From NCBI GenBank assembly GCA_029881435.1, contig JAOUMR010000032.1, positions 1 through 33,278 of the forward strand: a stretch of 33,278 bases of DNA, given 5' to 3'. Origin of the DNA: Nitrospira sp. GTDB taxonomy: Bacteria; Nitrospirota; Nitrospiria; Nitrospirales; Nitrospiraceae. A program made the position numbers and the translations under genes. Below the pieces are notes generated by a model. The model saw only the letters and a list, made by a program, of their open reading frames with translations, ran no database searches and had not been told where the DNA came from. Below are positions 1-7,483 of this stretch, one piece after another (within the stretch, counting starts at the first letter, position 1; the number at the start of each line of letters is the position of its first letter).

Positions 1-60
1 TAAAGATGATACCTCAGAACTGCCGTGCACTGGTCCTGCATCTCTTGTGCGACCTCAAAA

Positions 61-120
61 CCGCTTCCGAAGAAAAGCGAATGGGTGTTTACCAAACCCA
101 ATGGGAAACCGTATACTGCG
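61..120 (+). pseudogene. Possible tyrosine-integrase remnant
   Basis: A short stretch in one frame reads KKSEWVFTKPNGKPYT, which resembles the segment of phage-type tyrosine recombinases before the HxxR box (EWVF/FPNPKGKPYT). No R, HxxR or Y catalytic motif follows in frame, and the frame runs straight into the tRNA gene, so at best this is a scrap. Its position 55 bases ahead of a tRNA-Ser fits a decayed island integrase, since such enzymes commonly insert at tRNA genes. The match is short and could be chance. Confidence 0.3.
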
Positions 121-175
121 CAATCTCGTAACTGCTTGAAGGAACAGTATGCTCCGGGTCGAGCGAGCTTGGTAT

Positions 176-265
176 GGAGGGGTGACGGAGCGGCCGAACG
201 TGCCGGTCTTGAAAACCGGAGATGGGGTAACTCATCCGCGAGTTCAAATCTCGCCCCCTCCGCCA
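176..265 (+). tRNA. tRNA-Ser (anticodon TGA)
   Basis: The 7-bp acceptor stem GGAGGGG (176-182) pairs with CCCCTCC (255-261), followed by discriminator G and an encoded CCA (263-265). The anticodon arm CCGGT-CTTGAAA-ACCGG carries TGA. A long variable arm (GATGGGGTAACTCATCC) and the T-loop GTTCAAATC are present, as expected for a class II serine tRNA reading UCA codons. Confidence 0.97.
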
Positions 266-583
266 TATTTCTTCAACTTTAGTGTTCTCCCGCGCTTGTG
301 CCTCACACCTCATAGGTCGATTCCGCCAGTACCAGTGTGCTGTCTGGCCATAGACCGATAGCTTCCGCGTACGATCACCACGCTCGTGCTACCACCTTAG
401 TTGGGCCTCACCACCTACCAGGGTAGTAGTCCAAATTCCCATCCTGTATTACCGTGCAAACATCATTGAGCCTCCCTTTACTCAGAAGTCAGCAATTTGA
501 ACGACAGCACATCCAACATTCATGCGGGTTACAGGGCTGTTTATGTTGTCTAAGTTACTGACTTCTGAGTAAGAGGAGAAAAT
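266..583. other. Intergenic stretch between tRNA-Ser and the PilZ-like gene
   Basis: No convincing coding frame is visible. The only structure found is the pair of 15-nt inverted repeats at 478-492 and 558-572, listed separately. A good ribosome-binding site (AGAGGAG, about 573-579) lies just before the ATG at 584. Confidence 0.6.
478..572. repeat. Perfect 15-nt inverted repeat in front of the PilZ-like gene
   Basis: TTACTCAGAAGTCAG at 478-492 is exactly the reverse complement of CTGACTTCTGAGTAA at 558-572, with 65 bases between. The second arm abuts the Shine-Dalgarno sequence of the gene at 584, so a transcript could fold and mask it, or the two copies could be paired operator sites. The arms could also be ends of a small element. 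The sequence alone does not decide among these. Confidence 0.75.
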
Positions 584-940
584 ATGCCTACAGCATTGCT
601 CTCAAAAATCGAAATCGACTGCATCCTATCGACCAAAGATGAAGGTTTGACAGGCGATGGCTGCATCTATGACCTCTCGTCCCCCTCCCCCACCATTTCA
701 CAACCAGAACGCCTGCACCCCGGTGACTACGTCAAACTTCGCCTGTGGCTACCTGATGAAAGCTCCTGCATCTTTGTTGAATTAGCAGAAGTCCAATGGG
801 TGAAGCATCATTGGATCAAGGTCGAATTACTCATTACGTCACCCGAGGACCAAACGCGTCTCAGACAGTTCGTTGCCGTTGAGGATCGGTCCTTACTGTC
901 TTCTCGCAGGAAGAGCGAGCAGATCTTGATTCGTGCATGA
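584..940 (+). CDS. Small PilZ-like domain protein
   Basis: A 118-aa soluble protein without signal peptide. It follows the PilZ beta-barrel plan: a GDGCIYDLSS segment at about residues 24-33, in the place of the D-[SG]-S-x-x-G turn, then HPGDYVKLRLWLPD, a VELAEVQWVKHHWIKVELL strand pair and a C-terminal helix. PilZ domains bind cyclic di-GMP or act as protein-protein modules. Here the RxxxR motif is not evident and the DxSxxG turn is degenerate (DLSSPS), so binding of the nucleotide is doubtful. The start is supported by AGAGGAG about 5 bases upstream. It stands alone, and the preceding inverted repeat suggests special control. Assignment rests on pattern only. Confidence 0.55.
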   Translation: MPTALLSKIEIDCILSTKDEGLTGDGCIYDLSSPSPTISQPERLHPGDYVKLRLWLPDESSCIFVELAEVQWVKHHWIKVELLITSPEDQTRLRQFVAVEDRSLLSSRRKSEQILIRA

Positions 941-1302
941 GAACAGCATCGCCTCAGTAACGCTCGTGTAGCAGAGTGACCAGCGTATCTTCTACACAAA
1001 TTCTTAGTGAAATGAGACTTGGGTGAAGGTCGCTGCTGTGGATGCCCACCCACACGCAGCAAGAGGCTTCTTCTCCTCCCGAAGAGGCCTACCTTCACCC
1101 ATAATCCATGTTCACGGATACCTGCCAAAGATGCATACCGACCGCAGAGAAACACGACTAACCACTTCAGATGTAGCCTCGAAATGAATGGCCCCTCTTT
1201 GGCTCATGTCATCGTACCTCCTCGGTATTTTCGACTCACCCCTAGCGGTTTATCCTGAGGCCAGTCGAACGACACCAGAGCCATCTCGCATGGAGGACAA
1301 CA
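941..1302. other. Non-coding stretch with a strong fold
   Basis: No coding frame here has a ribosome-binding site or recognisable product. It contains the three-stem structure at 1020-1101 and, at its right end, GGAGG (1292-1296), which serves the zinc-ribbon gene at 1303. Confidence 0.5.
1020..1101. other. Three-way-junction inverted-repeat structure (possible structured RNA or small element)
   Basis: Three nested pairings can be drawn by eye. P1: GGGTGAAGGT (1021-1030) with ACCTTCACCC (1091-1100), extendable by one T-A pair. P2: GCTGC-TGTGG (1032-1041) with CCACACGCAGC (1050-1060), ten pairs with one bulged C. P3: AGGCTTCTTC (1064-1073) with GAAGAGGCCT (1081-1090), ten pairs including one G-T. 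The loops are 8 and 7 bases, and few bases lie between the stems. This is far more pairing than expected by chance in 82 bases. I recognise no RNA family, and either strand could be the one expressed. A palindromic mobile element such as a REP or MITE unit is an equal alternative. Confidence 0.6.
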
Positions 1303-1503
1303 ATGGGGAAACACAAAGACACGGCAAGACCTATCCGGAAAGAGGTTCATGGAAAGGCATGTCCGTTCTGCGGGGAGAACACCTATCAACTCGTCCTCAG
1401 AAGCACGAGTGTAGCAGATGCTTCGAGCTTATTTGTTCGTTGCCGCCGATGCAGTCATCCAACGAACTTGGAAGGCGAGTTCAAGAGCATCTTATGGACC
1501 TAA
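1303..1503 (+). CDS. Small double-CxxC zinc-ribbon protein
   Basis: A 66-aa basic protein. CPFCG near residue 21 and CRRC near residue 47 form a four-cysteine zinc-ribbon pattern separated by about 22 residues. The ATG has a strong GGAGG seven bases upstream (1292-1296), which argues that it is translated. A longer open frame crosses this stretch in another register, but it has no comparable start signal or motif here. Proteins of this type bind zinc and often contact nucleic acid; no specific function can be named. It sits between the folded element and the transposase. Confidence 0.6.
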   Translation: MGKHKDTARPIRKEVHGKACPFCGENTYQLVLRSTSVADASSLFVRCRRCSHPTNLEGEFKSILWT

Positions 1504-2012
1504 TTCCAAACCTCTCAAATCTGAATCATCAGAGCAACCATCGCGGAGGCTATGAGATGGCGCTTCACTACGTCCAGACATACTTCGACCGCAAACGGCA
1601 TAGACGTCAGACGCTCCAGATGCTGTCCCTCAGTGGTGTCGTGCGACCAAGTCATGTCGAAGTTCGGTACACAACCTCTCTCCTGAAAGCGGAAGAACAA
1701 ACCGACTTCTTCCTGGACAACACTGTTCCAGTGACGAGTCACTCAAGTCTTCTCACGCAATTCGTTGAGCTCATACGACCACTCATCGTGGGCCTGGGAT
1801 CACTTCGCCCGCACCTGTGCCGATGGATCTCGTCGTTATGGGCGGGAATGGGCACGCGTCGACGCAGCCATCCTGGTGAGCCCTCAACCACCGCCTTGGT
1901 TGTCACTGGGGGGAACGGATACGCCGCCATGCTTGAGCGAGTCTGCCACGGGAAGGTCGTGTCACGCGCGATGTGGAATGACACGCCGAAGCAGTGGGTG
2001 AGAGGGAAGATC
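1504..2012. other. Stretch without a recognisable gene, upstream of the transposase
   Basis: One plus-strand frame stays open through this stretch into the transposase, but its translation resembles nothing I know and lacks a supported start. At about 1910-1930 a GGGGGGAACGG...GCCGCC string loosely resembles the reverse complement of sequence at about 3228-3253, downstream of the transposase. That could be a degenerate pair of IS ends, giving an element of about 1.34 kb, but the match is too weak to call and no target duplication is visible. Confidence 0.35.
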
Positions 2013-3209
2013 ATGGTCCAGCGGCACAAGATCCAGGAGAAGGACGTCACCACGTTCCTCGATGGCGTCCAGCCAGAGCACCGATGTACGGTGGCGCCAG
2101 TTGATCTGCCTGCCGGAAGCCAGCATGGTTGTGGAAAACCTGATCAGTCTCCAGTGACCGGTGGGACCGTCACGGTCCTTCGCCCGAGGATACTGGACCT
2201 CGCCGAGCGCTTTGAGGGCAAGGTCCTCCCGCTGCTCACTCGGCGGCCTCGGGAGGTCGGTTGTATGCCCTCAGACCTGTACGTGCAGGGGCTGTCCACG
2301 GGAGACTTCGATGGGGCGCTGCAAAATCTGTTGGGCGAAGGTGCGCCGATGCCGGCAACCTCGATCCAACGTCTCAAGATGTTCTTCCAGCTGGAGTATG
2401 ACGTGTGGAGGAAACGGGATCTGTCACATCTTGAAGTCGCCTACTGGTGGGCCGACGGCCTCTATGTAAAGGCAGGCATAGAGGATCACAAGAGCGCACT
2501 CCTCACGATCGTAGGCACGCTCATCACCGGCGAGAGGATTGTACTGGCCTGTGACAGCGGGAAGCGGGAGAGCAAGGAAAGTTGGCTCAAGCTCCTGCGC
2601 GACCTCAAGCACCGCGGCCTCACATTCCCACGGCTCACAGTGGCCGATGGGCGTCTCGGCTTGTGGGCGGCCTTAGATGAGATCCATCCCTCCGGTGAGC
2701 AGCAAGGGTGCTGGAATCGTAAGATCGCCAGTGTCCTCAAGACACTCCCGAAGGATGCTCGGCCGAAGGCGAGGGAGCTGCTGAAGGCGATGGCCTATGC
2801 CGAGACACAAGCCGAATGTGAGCGGCGGCGAGACAAATTCGTACGGACATACCGGAAGACGGAGGGAAAAGCAGTCGAGACCCTGCTGCGGGACTGGGAG
2901 CGAATGGTAACCTTCTATACGTTTCCGCAGGAGCATTGGCGTCATCTCCGCACGACGAACATCGTGGTGTCGCCGTTTGACTCGATGCAGCTCCGTACAA
3001 GCGCCTCCCGACGCTATAAACGCGTCGAGGGAGCCAAGGCGACCATGTGGAAAATTCTCCGGGTCGCCGAGAAGTCGTGCCGGAAGCTGCATGCGCCGGA
3101 GCTATTACCCTTGGTGACCTCCAGCGTGACATTCAAAAATGGGGTGATGATACGGTCGGAAGCCTTCGTGAACGCCGTGAATCATCAGTCGGAGAAGACC
3201 GCCGCCTGA
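2013..3209 (+). CDS. IS256-family (mutator-type) transposase, catalytic Glu replaced by Val
   Basis: A DDE transposase of 398 aa, the usual length for the family. The ATG at 2013 is preceded by AGAGGGAAG. Family landmarks are RPRILDLAERFEGKVLPL, YVQGLSTGDFDGAL, YWWADGLYVKAG, LTVADGRLGLWAAL, CWNRKI, AYAETQAE, ERMVTFYTFPQEHWRHLRTT and RRYKRVEGA. The first two catalytic aspartates are present at residues 148 and 212 (64 apart; D167 and D233 in IS256). The third acid, E341 in IS256 within TNxxE, should fall 107-108 residues after the second Asp. Residue 319 there is Val (TTNIVVSPF; codon GTG at 2967-2969). One A-to-T change from GAG would explain this. The protein is intact in length but probably catalytically dead. 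No clear terminal repeats remain. Confidence 0.85.
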   Translation: MVQRHKIQEKDVTTFLDGVQPEHRCTVAPVDLPAGSQHGCGKPDQSPVTGGTVTVLRPRILDLAERFEGKVLPLLTRRPREVGCMPSDLYVQGLSTGDFDGALQNLLGEGAPMPATSIQRLKMFFQLEYDVWRKRDLSHLEVAYWWADGLYVKAGIEDHKSALLTIVGTLITGERIVLACDSGKRESKESWLKLLRDLKHRGLTFPRLTVADGRLGLWAALDEIHPSGEQQGCWNRKIASVLKTLPKDARPKARELLKAMAYAETQAECERRRDKFVRTYRKTEGKAVETLLRDWERMVTFYTFPQEHWRHLRTTNIVVSPFDSMQLRTSASRRYKRVEGAKATMWKILRVAEKSCRKLHAPELLPLVTSSVTFKNGVMIRSEAFVNAVNHQSEKTAA

Positions 3210-3338
3210 CCTGTATTTACTTTTCTCTGGGCGGCAACTCCCGTACCTCCCCGCAGCAGAGCTTCAGTAGGCTCCGCACACCGGCGTCTCTGAACATGCA
3301 CCTGGTCTCATGAGGGTCGCGAACCCCTGACTCCGCTC

Positions 3339-3368
3339 TTGTACCCTTCACATGGGCTGAGGTAAAAT
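3339..3368 (+). promoter_or_regulatory. Possible promoter for tRNA-Ser(GCT)
   Basis: TAAAAT (3363-3368) matches the -10 consensus in five of six positions. TTGTAC (3339-3344), 18 bases upstream, is a poor -35. Transcription would begin about 70 bases before the tRNA. The rest of 3210-3445 shows no gene. Confidence 0.3.
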
Positions 3369-3445
3369 GCCTCCGCGTTAGCGATTTCCCGCCCTATCGA
3401 CGGCTTCCGTTGTGGATGCGGCGTGACCCTTCTGAATTGTGACGT

Positions 3446-3538
3446 GGAGAGGTGGCCGAGTGGCCGAAGGCAGCGGTTTGCTAAACCGCCGTAGGGACAA
3501 AATCTCTACCGAGGGTTCAAATCCCTCCCTCTCCGCCA
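3446..3538 (+). tRNA. tRNA-Ser (anticodon GCT)
   Basis: The acceptor stem GGAGAGG (3446-3452) pairs with CCTCTCC (3528-3534), then discriminator G and encoded CCA (3536-3538). The anticodon loop TTGCTAA lies between CGG-type stems and gives GCT, reading AGC/AGU serine codons. The long variable arm and GGTTCAAATCC T-arm are present. Confidence 0.97.
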
Positions 3539-3681
3539 CTCTTTCCGATTCACATCTCTCTAGATAGTCAACCTGCGGCTTCCTTTGTGCGCAGTGCTGT
3601 AAGATTTCTGTTGTGAGATGAGAACGCGTATCGTATTCTTACGATCTACATTAGCCCCTCATAAGAAAGGACCACTCATCC

Positions 3682-4368
3682 ATGTCATCCATGCGAATTC
3701 ATGCCCTCTGCTTGGCCTCTGGGCTGTGTCTCCTTACGGCTCCGGTGCTCGCAGCTTCGTCGGATCCAAGTACCGATGACCAGAAAACTTTGTATGCCCT
3801 TGGATTAGCGATCAGTCAATCACTAGGAACTTTTTCCTTGAGCGAGACCGAACTTGATATGGTCAAGCACGGTATGACCGACGGCGTGCTCAAGCGCCCT
3901 CAAAAGGTCGATCTCCAAACATTTGGACCAAAAATTCAACTGTTGCAACAGGCTCGCCTCGCGAAGGTCGCCGAGGGTGAAAAGAAGGCGGGTGCCGCAT
4001 TTCTCACGAAAGCGGCTGCGGAGAAAGGGGCGACTAAGACGGAATCCGGCATCGTCATCACCCCCATCAAGCCAGGCGCTGGTGCGACGCCAAAGGCAAC
4101 GGATACGGTCAAGGTTCATTATCATGGCACATTAACGGATGGGACGGTATTCGATAGTTCCGTCAAGCGAGGAGAGCCGGCCACCTTTCCGCTGGACAAA
4201 GTCATCAAGTGTTGGACGGAAGGCGTCCAGCAGATCAAGGTCGGTGGAAAAAGCCGACTGGTTTGTCCGGCCAATCTGGCCTATGGTGACGCGGGATCAC
4301 CACCGACTATTAAGCCGGGATCCACTTTAGTGTTCGAAGTCGAGCTACTCGAGATCATCAACAAATAG
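3682..4368 (+). CDS. Secreted FKBP-type peptidyl-prolyl isomerase (FkpA/Mip-like)
   Basis: A 228-aa periplasmic folding factor that catalyses cis-trans isomerisation of Xaa-Pro bonds. Residues 1-24 form a signal peptide ending PVLA-A. A helical FKBP_N-type dimerisation segment spans about 30-115, and the FKBP domain about 140-228 (VKVHYHGTLTDGTVFDSS, then CWTEGVQQIKVGGK, LAYGDAGSPP and STLVFEVELLEI). Active-site positions Tyr147, Asp158, Trp178 and Tyr201 are visible. The usual GWTEG has Cys (C177), and another Cys is at 195, so a disulfide is possible. The gene is monocistronic, ending in a hairpin terminator. Published mofA loci also carry an FKBP-type isomerase, but this gene lies 12 kb from the MCOs, so no link should be assumed. 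Confidence 0.9.
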   Translation: MSSMRIHALCLASGLCLLTAPVLAASSDPSTDDQKTLYALGLAISQSLGTFSLSETELDMVKHGMTDGVLKRPQKVDLQTFGPKIQLLQQARLAKVAEGEKKAGAAFLTKAAAEKGATKTESGIVITPIKPGAGATPKATDTVKVHYHGTLTDGTVFDSSVKRGEPATFPLDKVIKCWTEGVQQIKVGGKSRLVCPANLAYGDAGSPPTIKPGSTLVFEVELLEIINK

Positions 4369-4375
4369 TCGTTTT

Positions 4376-4417
4376 GGTGACCGCCCCATTCCGAAGGGGT
4401 GGTCACCGATTTCTTTC
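4376..4417 (+). terminator. Rho-independent-type terminator after the FKBP gene
   Basis: GGTGACC-g-CCCC (4376-4387) pairs with GGGG-t-GGTCACC (4396-4407) across an 8-base loop, followed by the T-rich GATTTCTTT. The stem has 11 Watson-Crick pairs plus one G-T. The T tract is imperfect. Confidence 0.75.
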
Positions 4418-4478
4418 AGCCGAGAACCTTACCAAAGCCTAAAGACCGTTCGTGCCAGCGGCTCTTGTCTGAACCATT

Positions 4479-5795
4479 GTGAACGGGACGGATCCCACGA
4501 ATCGCATTCAGTCATTCCCTCCTTCCCCCCTGCGCTGGTTGATTCTCGGGCTCCTCTTTGCCATCAGCGTCGTCACCTACATCGATCGTGTGAACATCTC
4601 CGTCACAGCCCGGCACATGATGCCGGCACTGGGGCTGACCGATCAGGAAATGGGCCTGGTCTTCTCGGCGTTCGTCGTCGGGTACGCACTGTTCCAGATC
4701 CCCGGCGGCTGGCTCAGCGATCGTTGGGGCATTCGCATCGTGCTGACGATCGCACTGGTCTGGTGGTCCTGCTTCACCGCTTGGACCGCCACTGCTGCGA
4801 CGTCGTTCATGGCCGGACCGCTCGGAATCGTCGGCACACTGGCCATGGTCAGATTTCTTCTCGGTGTCGGCGAAGCAGCCGCCTTACCGACGTTTAATCG
4901 CGCCGTCACTGACTGGCTTCCCCCTCATGAGCGTGGTCTCGGCATCGGAATCGCCATCGGCGGAATTGGAATCGGTGCGGCGATTACTCCACCCCTCACC
5001 GCTTGGATTATGGTCAACTATGGCTGGCAGATGGCGTTTTATCTTTCAAGCGGCTTAGGGCTAGGCCTCGCCGTTATCTGGTGGATCTTGGCCGCTGATC
5101 GCCCAGCAAGTCACCGCTGGCACAACCGTCACGAGACAGGGCCATCTAAGGCTTCGGATCCCGTTACCCAGCCATCCATTCCTTGGACTACCTTCAGGAA
5201 GACACCGAGCGTCTGGTGGCTCGCGTTGAGTTACGGATGTCTGGGCTATGTCGCGTATGTCTACATGTCATGGTTCTATCTCTACCTTGTCAATGAGCGG
5301 GGCTTCACCATCTTAAGTGGTGGGGTGTTTGCTGCCGCCCCCTTTCTCGCAATCCTGATCTCATGTCCACTCGGTGGATGGATCACCGATCGGCTAGCGA
5401 TGCGCCACGGCATCACCAAAGGCCGTCAGATCGTGGGCATGACCGGCATGGGGCTCGCCGCAGGCTCGATCGCGCTCGGTGCGAGCGTGGAGTCTCCCTA
5501 TCTGGCGATCGCCAGCCTCTCATTGGGCGCAGGCTGGCTCTACTTCACCATCGGCGCCTATTGGTCTTCGACGAGCGATCTTTCCCCTGCCCATGCCGGC
5601 AGCTTGTCAGGTCTCATGAATATGGGCGCCAATCTCGGCGGAGCCCTTTCGCCTACGCTCACACCATGGCTCGCTCACCAATGGGGATGGCCCGCTTCGC
5701 TCGGATTTGCCGCGGTCATAGCCCTTATCGGTGGGATCATGTGGCTAGGCATCCGCCCAGGGGACGGACTCGCAAGAGATGGTCTTGCGCCCTGA
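4479..5795 (+). CDS. MFS transporter, probably anion:cation symporter (ACS) family
   Basis: A 438-aa inner-membrane protein with about 12 hydrophobic segments in two halves of six, joined by a polar loop near residues 205-235. The first helix ends in SVVTYIDRVNIS, typical of the ACS family (hexuronate, glucarate and similar organic anions). The MFS motif A equivalent GGWLSDRWGIR lies between helices 2 and 3, and GVGEAAALPTFNRAVTDWLP follows helix 4. The second motif A copy is GGWITDRLAMRHG. Substrate cannot be deduced. Translation starts at GTG (4479), without a strong ribosome-binding site. It is followed 65 bases later by the cyclophilin gene on the same strand, which could be co-transcribed. 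Confidence 0.85.
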   Translation: MNGTDPTNRIQSFPPSPLRWLILGLLFAISVVTYIDRVNISVTARHMMPALGLTDQEMGLVFSAFVVGYALFQIPGGWLSDRWGIRIVLTIALVWWSCFTAWTATAATSFMAGPLGIVGTLAMVRFLLGVGEAAALPTFNRAVTDWLPPHERGLGIGIAIGGIGIGAAITPPLTAWIMVNYGWQMAFYLSSGLGLGLAVIWWILAADRPASHRWHNRHETGPSKASDPVTQPSIPWTTFRKTPSVWWLALSYGCLGYVAYVYMSWFYLYLVNERGFTILSGGVFAAAPFLAILISCPLGGWITDRLAMRHGITKGRQIVGMTGMGLAAGSIALGASVESPYLAIASLSLGAGWLYFTIGAYWSSTSDLSPAHAGSLSGLMNMGANLGGALSPTLTPWLAHQWGWPASLGFAAVIALIGGIMWLGIRPGDGLARDGLAP

Positions 5796-5860
5796 CGGAA
5801 CAATCACACCGGCGTTGCCAGTCCTTGTTATCGAGAAGACTGCCTTGATACAGTCAGACC

Positions 5861-6382
5861 ATGAAAATACAGTTTCAAAAGAAAGACCCTCGCATCACGA
5901 TTACGACGAGGCTCGGCGACATCAAGATTCGTCTCTATTCTGACGCGGCCCCACGTCATGTCGAGAACCTTCTCAACCTCGTCAAGATTGCCTTTTATGA
6001 CGGTACCACCTTCCACCGTGTGGTACCCGGGTTCATTATTCAAGGCGGCGATCCGCTAAGTAAACATCCCGATCGCCTGCTCCATGGAACTGGAGGACCA
6101 GGGTACTTTCTGTCGCCAGAGACGAGTGACTATCCACACAAGCGTGGCGCCTTGTCCATGGCCAAAATGCCACGTGAGAGTAATAGCACACGCGACTTCA
6201 ACGACAATGGCTCTCAATTTTTTATCTGCGTGGACGACAACAGCGGTCTTGATCGCCGCTATTCGGTGTTTGGTGAAGTCTTTCGTGGAATCGAGGTCGT
6301 CGACAAGATCGTCAGCGTCCCTCGTGATGAGCGAGACAACCCGTTACAGCCGATCATCATCACCATGAGCGCAAAAGAATAG
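5861..6382 (+). CDS. Cyclophilin-type peptidyl-prolyl cis-trans isomerase
   Basis: A 173-aa protein without signal peptide, therefore cytoplasmic. The cyclophilin barrel covers almost the whole chain: TTRLGDIKIRLYSDAAPRHV, then FYDGTTFHRVVPGFIIQGGD with catalytic Arg53, Phe58 and Gln61 (equivalents of human CypA R55, F60, Q63), GALSMAK, NDNGSQFFICVDD and YSVFGEVFRGIEVVDKI. The Trp that binds cyclosporin in CypA is replaced (GLDRRYSVFG), as is common in bacterial enzymes. The gene ends at 6382 with the Sua5-type gene close behind, so the two are probably one transcript. Confidence 0.92.
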   Translation: MKIQFQKKDPRITITTRLGDIKIRLYSDAAPRHVENLLNLVKIAFYDGTTFHRVVPGFIIQGGDPLSKHPDRLLHGTGGPGYFLSPETSDYPHKRGALSMAKMPRESNSTRDFNDNGSQFFICVDDNSGLDRRYSVFGEVFRGIEVVDKIVSVPRDERDNPLQPIIITMSAKE

Positions 6383-6409
6383 TTGATCGGGCATCGGCAC
6401 GGCATTCCT

Positions 6410-7411
6410 ATGGACGCAGAGACCAATCTTCCCAAAGGGGCTATCCTCTCAGGATCAGACGCTGCGTCCCTTCGTCTGGCAGGCCGGATCATCAAGACTG
6501 GAGGGCTTGTGGCATTCCCAACGGAAACAGTCTATGGCCTGGGCTGTGATGCCATGAACCCAGAAGCAGCAGCGAAAGTCTTCGAGGCCAAACAACGTCC
6601 ACAGTTTGATCCGCTCATCGTGCATCTTGCTGATCGAGCGCAACTGGATAACGTTGTCGCATCACAGCCACCAATGGCTCAGACACTCATGGATGAGTTC
6701 TGGCCTGGCCCGCTGACATTGGTCTTACCAAAACAATCGATCGTCCCTGATCTCGTCACAGCCGGTTTATCGACAGTTGCAGTTCGAATGCCGAACCACC
6801 CCATAGCGCAAGCGCTCATCAGAGAAGCAGGCACCCCCATCGCTGCCCCCAGCGCCAATCCGTTCGGCTATGTGAGTCCCACGACTGCGCGCCATGTTTC
6901 CGAGAGTCTTAGAAACAAGGTCGACATCATTCTCGACGGTGGGCCCTGCCAGGTCGGCGTAGAATCAACGATCGTCTCGCTGCTCGGCCCTCAACCACAA
7001 CTATTGCGGCCCGGCAGTATCACACTCGAACAACTCGCTGCCGTGATTGGTCCAGTCTGTTCCCTGCCGCCGAGCTATAATCATCCAATTGCCCCTGGTC
7101 AATTGGCGCGTCATTATGCAACGCTCACTCCCCTGACTATTCTCACCTCTGCCGGGACCAGGCCAGTCTTGAGGCCTAACGAGCGGGCAGGCCTGCTGCT
7201 CATCTCGCAATCGAGAGAAAGCCAAACCTGCTTTGCCGCTGTTGAGGTCTTATCCCCTACAGATGATATCCGAGAGGCAGCACGAAATCTCTTCGCCGCC
7301 CTTCGCAAATTGGACTCTCTTGGTCTTGATCGAATCTATGCGGAACCATGTCGCGAGGTTGGTTTGGGAGTGGCAATCATGGATCGCCTGCGCCGTTGCG
7401 CGGCATATTGA
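6410..7411 (+). CDS. L-threonylcarbamoyladenylate synthase, Sua5 type (YrdC plus Sua5 domain)
   Basis: This enzyme makes threonylcarbamoyl-AMP from threonine, bicarbonate and ATP, the first step of the t6A37 modification of ANN-decoding tRNAs. The YrdC domain fills about the first 200 residues: GGLVAFPTETVYGLGCDA, KQRPQFDPLIVH, FWPGPLTLVL, VAVRMPNH, PIAAPSANPFGYVSPT and VGVESTIVSL. The C-terminal 100+ residues (PGQLARHYATLTPL onward to the GVAIMDRLRRCA end) match the Sua5 extension absent from the short TsaC/YrdC form. The ATG at 6410 gives 333 aa. A TTG at 6383, directly after the cyclophilin stop, would add nine residues; neither has a clear ribosome-binding site. Confidence 0.9.
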   Translation: MDAETNLPKGAILSGSDAASLRLAGRIIKTGGLVAFPTETVYGLGCDAMNPEAAAKVFEAKQRPQFDPLIVHLADRAQLDNVVASQPPMAQTLMDEFWPGPLTLVLPKQSIVPDLVTAGLSTVAVRMPNHPIAQALIREAGTPIAAPSANPFGYVSPTTARHVSESLRNKVDIILDGGPCQVGVESTIVSLLGPQPQLLRPGSITLEQLAAVIGPVCSLPPSYNHPIAPGQLARHYATLTPLTILTSAGTRPVLRPNERAGLLLISQSRESQTCFAAVEVLSPTDDIREAARNLFAALRKLDSLGLDRIYAEPCREVGLGVAIMDRLRRCAAY

Positions 7412-7483
7412 GACCGGAAAACTCTGCGACACTGATTTCGATCGCTCACTGTTTGCGAAGCAGGAGCATGCTCGGCGGACTCC

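Noticed and set aside
89-313. Minus-strand and plus-strand frames across the first tRNA
   Set aside because: They are read-through of the tRNA-Ser sequence and have no start signals.
1188-2012. A 275-codon upstream extension of the transposase frame
   Set aside because: IS256-type transposases are about 400 aa, which fits a start at 2013. The extension resembles nothing, lacks a start signal, and overlaps the better-supported zinc-ribbon gene.
3682-4368. FKBP gene as the mofB member of a mof operon
   Set aside because: It is monocistronic with its own terminator and lies 12 kb from the MCOs behind unrelated housekeeping genes.
7467-7476. GAGCATGCTC palindrome between the convergent Sua5-type and protease genes
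   Set aside because: A single 10-base palindrome without T tract or repeats; not enough to call a terminator or operator.
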